A DNA stretch of 21,893 nt from 2-12-FULL-65-11 sp049679965. Its GTDB lineage: Bacteria > Acidobacteriota > Vicinamibacteria > Vicinamibacterales > CAVVIG01. Shown here in pieces: positions 17,287-21,893 of this stretch (the first letter of the stretch is position 1; each line of letters starts with the position of its first letter). The stretch spans positions 1 through 21,893 of the forward strand of contig JBAUGX010000206.1 of the NCBI GenBank assembly GCA_049679965.1, written 5' to 3'. Both the position numbers and the translations under genes were made by a program. Below the pieces are notes generated by a model. That model worked only from the letters and a program-made list of their open reading frames with translations, was not told the origin of the DNA and did no database searches.

Positions 17287-17849
17287 GCGTTGCCGCTCTT
17301 CGCGTAGGGGACGGCGAGAGAGCCCGCTTCGGCCCTGGCGAACCCGAGGGCCAGCAGCGTCACATCGTCATCCGTTCCGGAGAAAACGCCTGGGAGCGGC
17401 ACCGCGCGGCCTTCAGCGGACCGGCGGAGTTTCACCATCCTCTCGATGTCGCGGTCGCTCACGATTTCAAACGAACCGAGGGCCTCCACTAGGTCGGAAG
17501 TTTGCAGATCCTCAAGCTTCTGAAAAAACGGAGCCCAGTCCGGCGCGTTATCGAGCCAGTGTTCCCACCGCGCGTCGAACTCCTCTTCGATGCTTTCCGG
17601 GAGCCGCCACAGCGTCACGCTCCCAGGCGGATCGAAGACCTCAGCGCAGCGGTGCGCCGCAACCGCGAACACTGATCGCGCCTGGGCGAAATGGTGCGTC
17701 CGCGGGAAGCCCCTGCGCAGCGCTGCGGCGCCGAGACGACCGAGCTGGCCCTTCGTGTTCCACCACCTGGCAAGGTCCATCTCACCGAAGCGGGCCACCA
17801 CGAGGCGCAACTTCAGCAGGCGGTCGAGTTCAATCGCCACTTCAGTCAC
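17283..17849 (-). CDS. brxE: BREX protein BrxE (type 6 marker)
   Basis: This gene encodes 188 residues. The start is a GTG at 17849 overlapping the stop of the HTH gene as GTGA. The N-terminus reads LLKLRLVVARFGEMDLARWWNTKGQLG, followed by a hydrophobic, Arg-rich segment and a WRLPESIEEEFD motif. The order directly before brxA-brxB-brxC and the overall length fit BrxE, a small protein with no assigned chemistry that distinguishes BREX type 6. Part of the assignment comes from this position, so a profile search is the proper test. Its presence together with brxL, with no brxD or brxHI in view, is unusual. Confidence 0.8.
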   Translation of the reverse strand: MTEVAIELDRLLKLRLVVARFGEMDLARWWNTKGQLGRLGAAALRRGFPRTHHFAQARSVFAVAAHRCAEVFDPPGSVTLWRLPESIEEEFDARWEHWLDNAPDWAPFFQKLEDLQTSDLVEALGSFEIVSDRDIERMVKLRRSAEGRAVPLPGVFSGTDDDVTLLALGFARAEAGSLAVPYAKSGNA

Positions 17850-18055
17850 CTTTCGTGGGCCTTCTTTGATGTTGGCTCGACGGGGTCAGTGCCGCCACTC
17901 CGCACCCATTCGTCGACTTCGGACAGCTTGAACTTCCACAAGCGGCCGATTCTGCGAGCTGGCAGCCCTCGCCGTTCGATCCAGCGATAAACGGAGTCCT
18001 TCACGACGCCAAGATGTTTGGCAACGTCGTCAACGGAGACCCACGGTTCTGCCAT
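17846..18055 (-). CDS. Excisionase/MerR-type helix-turn-helix protein, probable operon regulator
   Basis: This gene encodes 69 residues from the ATG at 18055 (MAEPWVSVDDVAKHLGV). The sequence VSVDDVAKHLGVVKDSVYRWIERRGLPARRIGRLWKF is cut here into its parts: a helix-turn-helix over residues 6-25, a wing with GLPARRIGR, and a second helix KLSEVDEWVR. This is the pattern of excisionase-like DNA-binding proteins. A TTG at 18088 in the same frame would add eleven residues, but it lies inside an inverted repeat, so I prefer the ATG. It is the first cistron and overlaps brxE as GTGA. Its likely role is to bind the promoter region of its own operon and set the level of BREX expression. No integrase or phage gene is nearby, so a role in excision is not supported. 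Confidence 0.85.
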   Translation of the reverse strand: MAEPWVSVDDVAKHLGVVKDSVYRWIERRGLPARRIGRLWKFKLSEVDEWVRSGGTDPVEPTSKKAHER

Positions 18056-18087
18056 GTAGCGACCTACCGTCTCAATAGCTGATTTCA

Positions 18088-18105
18088 AGGCTCGTCGGAG
18101 AGCCT
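18088..18105. promoter_or_regulatory. Perfect inverted repeat, possible operator
   Basis: AGGCTC (18088-18093) and GAGCCT (18100-18105) form perfect 6-base arms around a 6-base centre. The right arm overlaps the candidate -10 element of the operon promoter. Two dyad half-sites about 12 bases apart suit a dimeric HTH protein, and the first gene of the operon encodes one. Its use as that protein's operator is inference. Confidence 0.45.
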
Positions 18106-18129
18106 ATACCAGTAGTCTTCAGCCAACAA
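18103..18129 (-). promoter_or_regulatory. Candidate promoter of the BREX operon
   Basis: Reading the minus strand, TTGTTG (18124-18129) is followed after 15 bases by TATAGG (18103-18108), about 50 bases before the HTH gene ATG. The spacing is shorter than the usual 17, so this is a weak match by eye. It is the best candidate in the only non-coding gap upstream of the operon. Confidence 0.35.
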
Positions 18130-18140
18130 GACAAGTCGTC

Positions 18141-18157
18141 AGTCGGTCAGAGTCGGT
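18141..18157. repeat. Two AGTCGGT direct repeats spaced 10 bases start to start
   Basis: AGTCGGT occurs at 18141-18147 and again at 18151-18157, one helical turn apart. They sit just upstream of the candidate -35 element of the BREX operon, where an activator or second regulator could bind. Seven-base repeats can occur by chance, so this is a weak call. Confidence 0.3.
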
Positions 18158-18225
18158 TGCTGGCTGGCCACAATCTCTACCAGCGGATCGGACCGCGCCA
18201 GGCGGCTTCGCCGGCCTCCGGCAAC

Positions 18226-18348
18226 CTGTCACGTCCGCCGCATCTGTCCGTTCCGTGAGTCTCCATCGTCTCCGGTCGTCGGCCTCCAGCCGGGGGCTCG
18301 GGGTTCCTTTTCTCGCGAAGGAACCACCGAACCCCCTTTTCCTGGAGG
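18226..18348 (+). promoter_or_regulatory. Leader of the ArdC-like gene: CTGTCAC box, long hairpin, Shine-Dalgarno (copy A)
   Basis: CTGTCAC lies at 18226-18232. From 18292 to 18336 a long hairpin can form: GGGGG/CCCCC, then TCGG/CCGA, then GGTTCCTT (18302-18309) with AAGGAACC (18318-18325), with one mismatch (C97/A31 in the last two digits) and one bulged A. The 8-base loop ends in GCG. GGAGG at 18344-18348 follows, six bases before the ATG. The inner stem and the 13-base string GCGAAGGAACCAC recur before the gene at 20980. Conserved inner stem with different but still paired outer arms suggests a functional RNA structure acting on translation or transcript continuity. Which signal it responds to, if any, is unknown. 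Confidence 0.6.
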
Positions 18349-18354
18349 CCGATC

Positions 18355-19179
18355 ATGAAGACCGAAGACGCCAAGACCCTCGCCGAATCCGCTCTCGACA
18401 CGCTCGCGGCGCAGCTCGACGCCGGAAAGAGCGCGTCTCTGACCGCCTATCTCGCCTCGATGGCGCGCTTCCATCGCTACAGCGCGAACAACATCCTCCT
18501 GATTCACGTCCAGCGACAGAACGCCACGCGCGTGGCCGGGTTCTCTGCCTGGCGCAAGCTTGGACGCTTCGTCCGGCGCGGAGAGAAAGGCATCGCGATC
18601 CTGGTCCCGATGACGCTGCGTCGCTCCCTTCATGACGCCGGCAATGGCGTCGGGACTGACGACGTCACGACCGCACGCGCGATTCTCGGCTTCAAGCCCG
18701 GCTACGTGTTCGATGTGAGCCAGACCGATGGCGAGCCGCTGCCAGAATTCGCCGAGGTGACCGGCGACCCAGGCGCATACGTGGCCCTTCTGAAGACCTT
18801 CCTGGTCAACCGCAACATCGAGCTGTCCTACGCGAACGCCGAACTCGGCGCGGCACACGGTGCGTCGCTGAAGGGGCGCATCCTCCTGCGTGATGACTTA
18901 TCAGCGGCCGTGACATTCTCGGTTTTGGTTCACGAAGTGGCCCATGAACTGTTGCACAGCGGCGATCGACGCGCCGCAACATCGAAGACTGTTCGCGAGA
19001 CAGAGGCCGAGGCCGTCGCGTTCGTCGTCTCCCACGCGATCGGTCTCGCCACGGGCACGGCGGCCTCTGATTACATACAGCTCTATGCCGGCGACAAGAC
19101 GACCCTGCTAGCGTCGCTCGGTGCCATTCAGCATGCGGCGACGGAGATTCTGACGGCTCTTCACGCGGATGGGCCGTGA
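18355..19179 (+). CDS. ArdC-like antirestriction protein with zinc-metallopeptidase motif
   Basis: This gene encodes 274 residues with a strong GGAGG site six bases before the ATG. Residues 1-130 match the ArdC N-terminal ssDNA-binding domain: a helical start, then MARFHRYSANNILLI (36-50), RVAGFSAWRKLGRFVRRGEKGI (59-80, cited by range) and ILVPM. Residues 135-274 form a peptidase-like domain with HEVAH at 193-197 and an acidic RETEAEAVAF helix (214-223) that should give the third zinc ligand. ArdC proteins from conjugative plasmids protect incoming single-stranded DNA from restriction. The gene is transcribed away from the BREX operon and shares its control region, so it may counter or modulate BREX, or be a remnant of the mobile element that carried the island. 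Both ideas are inference. No truncation is seen. Confidence 0.85.
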   Translation: MKTEDAKTLAESALDTLAAQLDAGKSASLTAYLASMARFHRYSANNILLIHVQRQNATRVAGFSAWRKLGRFVRRGEKGIAILVPMTLRRSLHDAGNGVGTDDVTTARAILGFKPGYVFDVSQTDGEPLPEFAEVTGDPGAYVALLKTFLVNRNIELSYANAELGAAHGASLKGRILLRDDLSAAVTFSVLVHEVAHELLHSGDRRAATSKTVRETEAEAVAFVVSHAIGLATGTAASDYIQLYAGDKTTLLASLGAIQHAATEILTALHADGP

Positions 19180-19588
19180 GGCCCACTCCGCGATAATCGC
19201 GCACGGCGATATTTGGTGCGTCAGCTAACGCTTTTGTCGCGCCGGAGCTCATGCGATTCGACGCGCGTCCACGCGCAGCCGCGCACGACCCACGCACGAA
19301 GGCACGGCCCAGCTGTGCGAAATCGGATCACGATTACGAATCGGATCGCGATTACGAATTCGTCACTTCGCATTTCAATCAAGTTGCCCTGAAAAGATGC
19401 TGTTGAGCGTTGTAAACCACACGACGATTCTCCATAATCGAACTTGCATCAGCGATCCACCTGACAGCACTGAACGACGTGACGCACTCCCCCGTTGTGT
19501 CGAGAGCAGACTTGACGAACAACGCACTGAGACGAGCGGACACCGCATCACTCCCCGCACGGTGTTGCTCCGTCCACTTGAGTGAGAC
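19180..19588. other. Non-coding stretch between ArdC-like gene and sigma-54 regulator
   Basis: I see no convincing gene here. Short frames on either strand lack ribosome sites and recognisable motifs. The stretch holds an 18-base tandem repeat (19321-19356), flanked by the inverted pair TGCGAA (19316-19321) and TTCGCA (19367-19372). No T-run hairpin ends the ArdC-like gene. Confidence 0.5.
19321..19356. repeat. 18-bp tandem repeat, two copies
   Basis: The unit AATCGGATCACGATTACG (19321-19338) is followed at once by a copy differing only in one base (A to G, 19339-19356). Each unit contains the near-dyad CGATTACG, and the second contains TCGCGA. The pair sits about 230 bases upstream of the sigma-54 regulator gene, a distance typical of upstream binding sites, but nothing links the two directly. 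Confidence 0.7.
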
Positions 19589-20557
19589 ATGCAACGCCCT
19601 GGCTTCGAGCGGCACGGCGCCGACCGCGAATCCAGTCTCGGTGTGTACAGTCCCTCGATGGAAAAGCTCGTCGGCGTAGCTGCTCGCGTTGCCGAAGTCG
19701 ATTCGAACGTTCTGATCATCGGCGAAAGCGGCGTAGGCAAGGAACGTCTCGCCAGGTTCATCCACGACACATCACCGCGCTCGAACGGCCCATTCGTTCC
19801 CGTCAACTGCGGCGCGTTGCCGGACGCACTGTTCGAGAGCGAGCTGTTCGGCCATGTCCGCGGAGCGTTCACTGGCGCCATCAGTGACCGCCCCGGTTTG
19901 TTCGAAGCCGCAGATAAGGGCACGCTCCTCCTGGACGAGGTCGGCGAAGTGCCGCTGCCCCTTCAGGTAAAGCTGCTGCGCGCGCTCCAGGAGCACGAGA
20001 TTCGGCGAGTCGGCGAGAATCGCCAGCGGAAGATCACGGCACGCGTAATCGCCGCAACGAACCGTGACCTCGCGGAGGACGTGAAGGAGCGGCGCTTTCG
20101 TCGCGATCTGTTCTACCGCCTCAACGTGGTGCAGCTCGAGGTACCGCCGCTGCGAGAACGCCCCGAGGACCTGCGCGGGCTCGCCGCCAGCATCCTCCTC
20201 CGTGTCTGTGGTCAGATGGGGCGGCCCATCACGGGCTATACCCCAGACGCGTTCGAGCAGATCCTCCGCTATCCGTGGCCCGGCAACATCCGCGAACTCG
20301 AAAACGCGGTGGAACGCGCGTGCGTCCTCGCGACCGGAGAACTCATCGAGGTCAGTGATCTGCCGGACGAGGTGCGGCACCACCAGTCGCTCGTGATCGC
20401 CTCAGAGCACGTACGTCCACTGCGGGACGTGGAACGCGAGTACATCCTCGCGGCGCTCGAGCGGAACCACGGCAACCGGACGCTGACGGCCGAGCAGCTC
20501 GAGATCGGTCCCGCCACACTGTTCAGGAAGTTGAAGGGCTACAGCAACCAACCGTAG
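19589..20557 (+). CDS. Sigma-54-dependent transcriptional activator without sensor domain
   Basis: This gene encodes 322 residues. A TGA lies two codons upstream of the ATG, so no longer in-frame start exists. The AAA+ domain is complete: Walker A GESGVGKE at 45-52, the sigma-54 contact loop GAFTGA at 92-97, Walker B GTLLLDEVGE at 111-120, an Arg-finger region RRFRRDLFYRLNV (168-180) and PWPGNIRELEN at 229-239. A Fis-type HTH occupies about 278-318. Only some twenty residues precede the AAA+ domain, so there is no receiver, PAS or GAF domain. It resembles PspF-like constitutive activators controlled by a partner, or a truncated NtrC-type gene. It probably activates sigma-54 promoters by ATP-driven remodelling of RNA polymerase. 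The target is unknown and I found no clear -24/-12 site in this window. A degraded copy of its 3' end lies at 21345-21500. Confidence 0.92.
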   Translation: MQRPGFERHGADRESSLGVYSPSMEKLVGVAARVAEVDSNVLIIGESGVGKERLARFIHDTSPRSNGPFVPVNCGALPDALFESELFGHVRGAFTGAISDRPGLFEAADKGTLLLDEVGEVPLPLQVKLLRALQEHEIRRVGENRQRKITARVIAATNRDLAEDVKERRFRRDLFYRLNVVQLEVPPLRERPEDLRGLAASILLRVCGQMGRPITGYTPDAFEQILRYPWPGNIRELENAVERACVLATGELIEVSDLPDEVRHHQSLVIASEHVRPLRDVEREYILAALERNHGNRTLTAEQLEIGPATLFRKLKGYSNQP

Positions 20558-20640
20558 ACCCGGCTGCCCGTGGCCGAAGCATGGGCGCACGTCGTCGAGT
20601 TCATCACGAGCATTTAAGGTTTGCGACCGGCGCCGGTACC
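20380..20640 (+). repeat. Left copy of a ~960-bp-offset duplication (regulator 3' end and downstream)
   Basis: This segment covers the last 180 bases of the sigma-54 regulator and about 80 bases beyond. It is recognisably similar to 21345-21600 at an offset of about 954-965 bases, including 24 identical bases (20590-20613 and 21544-21567). The stretch 20558-20917 contains no gene that I can support. It includes a 12-base palindrome at 20626-20637 with no T-run. Confidence 0.75.
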
Positions 20641-20847
20641 CATCCATCCCGCTTCATCCCTCAACTTCTCGCCGACTCGCCGTAACGTGCTCCCGCTCGA
20701 TTCCCCGGCAGCCTCCGACCCGTTCTACGCGATGCACGCTAGGTTGTCCCGGTAATCTGCTGTCTTCGCCTACTCTCGGACGGCGTGCGCCGGCGTCGCA
20801 ACGCGACCAGCGGCGGTCCGGCAGAGCCGCGCCAGCGGAACAGCGTG

Positions 20848-20974
20848 CTGTCACGCCCATGCCAAAGGCCCGCCGCTTCGCCGCCGCGTCCCGTCCTCGT
20901 GTCCTTGCCCCGGCCCGGTGATGGTGGGTTCCTCAACCGTTGCGAAGGAACCACACATCACGGTTCCCAGGAGG
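20848..20974 (+). promoter_or_regulatory. Leader of the 61-residue gene: CTGTCAC box, hairpin, Shine-Dalgarno (copy B)
   Basis: CTGTCAC lies at 20848-20854. The hairpin runs from 20918 to 20961: an outer stem GTGATG/CATCAC, a 3x3 internal loop, then inner stem GGTTCCT (20927-20933) with AGGAACC (20946-20952). AGGAGG at 20969-20974 follows, five bases before the ATG. The box-to-start distance (132 bases) nearly equals that before the ArdC-like gene (129). The loop bases AACCG (20935-20939) could also pair with CGGTT (20961-20965) next to the ribosome site, an alternative fold not visible in copy A. Confidence 0.6.
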
Positions 20975-20979
20975 ACAAA

Positions 20980-21165
20980 ATGGCTACGACAGCAACGACC
21001 ACCCCGAACCAGCCCGTCACCTACACGCTCCTGGTGATCTTCACCGTGGACCCCTGCACCGATGGGCACCTGCACGATCAACAGGCCATCCGCGACGAGG
21101 CCGAAAGCTGGCTCGCAAGCCTCGACGCCACGGTTCACGGCGTCAACATTCGCAAGGCCGACTAG
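20980..21165 (+). CDS. Orphan small protein, 61 residues
   Basis: The product begins MATTATTTPNQPVTYTLLV and ends VHGVNIRKAD. A near-perfect AGGAGG five bases before this ATG fixes the start; an in-frame start at 20785 would read through the leader and is rejected. There is no signal peptide or full membrane segment. The fold looks like a short beta strand (VTYTLLVIFTVDP, 13-25), a helix (QQAIRDEAESWLASL) and a final strand, as in a small alpha/beta or ferredoxin-like half. I do not recognise the family. Sharing its leader with the ArdC-like gene suggests co-regulation. Overlap with anti-restriction, anti-defence or plasmid functions is possible but unsupported. Confidence 0.75.
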   Translation: MATTATTTPNQPVTYTLLVIFTVDPCTDGHLHDQQAIRDEAESWLASLDATVHGVNIRKAD

Positions 21166-21205
21166 CCCGTCGCCGACGGGGCGCGCCCGGCGTCCCGTCA
21201 TTTTT
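21166..21205 (+). terminator. Candidate terminator after the 61-residue gene
   Basis: Immediately after the stop, CCCGTC (21166-21171) pairs with GACGGG (21175-21180). The same GACGGG can instead pair with CCCGTC at 21194-21199, which is followed by ATTTTT (21200-21205). The second pairing places a GC-rich stem before a T-run, as in an intrinsic terminator. The loop would be 13 bases with its own palindrome. Confidence 0.45.
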
Positions 21206-21344
21206 CCGTTGTCGCGGAGCCCAGTCAGGGCTGCAAGCACTCCGGCGCCTGAAGACATGCCCGTCGCCGTACGCGCGTCGGGGAGGCGCGGTCGTGCCAT
21301 GTACGCACGCCTAGAGGCATTCACTGGGTCGCTTCGCTTCGGCG

Positions 21345-21610
21345 CCACCAGTGGCTGGCGAAGCGCATCAGGGCACGTGCGTCCAATGCGGGACGTGGCG
21401 CGCGAGCACATCCTCACGTCGGCCGGAACAACGGCACCCGGGCGCTGACCGCCGAGCGAGATCGGCCCGCTACGCTGTTCCTGGAGTTGAAGCGCTCCCG
21501 CGACGGTCCGTGTCCTGCGGTTTGTAGTCGAAGCAGGGACGCGCGTCGTCGAGTTCATCACGAGCATCTGAGGGTTGCGGCCGGCAGTCCCGCGTCGATG
21601 CACGTCGCTT
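21345..21610 (+). pseudogene. Degraded copy of the sigma-54 regulator 3' end (Fis domain) and flank
   Basis: Aligned by eye, this stretch follows 20380-20640. Shared blocks include CCACCAGT (21345), GCGGGACGTGG, CGCTGACSGCCGAGC, GAGATCGG and TTGAAG, ending in the 24 identical bases at 21544-21567. Gaps that are not multiples of three break the Fis reading frame, and no AAA+ domain precedes it, so it cannot be a working regulator. It is best explained as a tandem duplication of a ~960-bp unit followed by decay. 21206-21344 shows nothing that I can identify. Confidence 0.7.
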
Positions 21611-21810
21611 CATCACGGTCGAGATCACCGTCTCGAACTCACATCACGTCGCCAGCCTTCGAGTTGGAGTCGTCGGGGTGTTCACGCATTGTTCTGCAGG
21701 ACGTCCCCTGCGTTCGTTGGATGTCGCGTCGCGCGTCGTCGCCGCCGTCAGGGCGGACGCTACGCCACGGCACCGGGAGCCGCTCAGGCGGCTGTGCCAG
21801 CACAGTGCGG

Positions 21811-21893
21811 CTGTCACACCGGCGCCATAGGTGTCGCAGCTCGTCGACGACGCCAGACGCTCCGTTCTCCTTCACCACGTGTTGGGGTTCCTC
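21811..21893 (+). promoter_or_regulatory. Third copy of the leader (copy C), cut by the right edge
   Basis: CTGTCAC lies at 21811-21817, and GGTTCCT begins at 21886, 75 bases later, as in copies A (76) and B (79). The window ends one base after this left hairpin arm, so the right arm and gene cannot be seen. By analogy a gene start would fall about 50 bases past the edge. 21611-21810 contains no supported gene. Confidence 0.5.

Noticed and set aside
17846..18055. HTH protein as a phage or integrative-element excisionase
   Set aside because: No integrase, attachment-site repeat or tRNA is seen nearby; a regulatory role in the defence operon is simpler.
18292..18340. Leader hairpin followed by TTTT read as an intrinsic terminator
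   Set aside because: Only four T, directly before a Shine-Dalgarno, and the related hairpin at 20918 has no T-run. A leader structure explains both better, although attenuation in copy A is not excluded.
19304..19321. GGCAC...TGTGC as a sigma-54 -24/-12 promoter
   Set aside because: The GG to GC spacing is one base short and the -12 TTGC is not present.
19379..19765. 128-codon minus-strand frame between the ArdC-like and sigma-54 genes
   Set aside because: Half of it is antisense to the sigma-54 activator, with no ribosome site or known motif.
20626..20637. ACCGGCGCCGGT palindrome as terminator of the sigma-54 gene
   Set aside because: No T-run follows, and short GC palindromes are common in DNA of this composition.

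Overview
The window is GC-rich, gene-dense bacterial DNA with almost no space between genes on its main strand. Sigma-54 machinery, an ArdC-like antirestriction protein and the family types point to a GC-rich Gram-negative bacterium, perhaps Myxococcota/Deltaproteobacteria. That placement is an impression; no rRNA, tRNA or other phylogenetic marker is present.

Positions 1 to about 18,055 (minus strand) form one phage-defence operon of at least twelve cistrons. In transcription order these are a small excisionase-type HTH protein, brxE, brxA, brxB, brxC, pglX in two cistrons, pglZ and brxL. They are followed without a break by a three-gene cassette: a SIR2-fold protein, a small unrecognised protein and a Rad50/SMC-like ABC ATPase cut by the left edge. 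Most junctions are 1-4 base stop/start overlaps (ATGA, GTGA or TGATG), so expression is probably translationally coupled. BrxE is the marker of BREX type 6, but type 6 normally carries brxD and brxHI, whereas brxL belongs to types 1 and 4. The layout is therefore a hybrid BREX. The attached SIR2/small/Rad50 trio resembles a Lamassu or ABC-three-component abortive-infection module. The operon thus seems to join a methylation-dependent exclusion system to a probable NAD-targeting or otherwise toxic second layer.

Positions 18,056-18,354 are a divergent control region. It has a candidate minus-strand promoter overlapped by a perfect 6+6+6 inverted repeat (possible operator for the HTH protein), two direct repeats spaced 10 bp apart, and the leader of the next gene.

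Positions 18,355-21,893 (plus strand) are sparser. They hold an ArdC-like protein with a zinc-peptidase motif, a non-coding stretch with an 18-bp tandem repeat, a sigma-54 activator with no sensor domain, and a 61-residue orphan protein. The ArdC-like gene and the 61-residue gene share a leader: a CTGTCAC box, then 75-79 bp later a hairpin with conserved inner stem GGTTCCT/AGGAACC and sequence-divergent but paired outer stems, then a strong Shine-Dalgarno. A third copy of the box and left hairpin arm runs off the right edge. Around the 61-residue gene lies an approximately 960-bp tandem duplication, whose second copy contains a broken C-terminal (Fis) piece of the sigma-54 regulator. I consider the shared structured leader and the hybrid BREX plus SIR2/Rad50 operon the most notable parts of the window.
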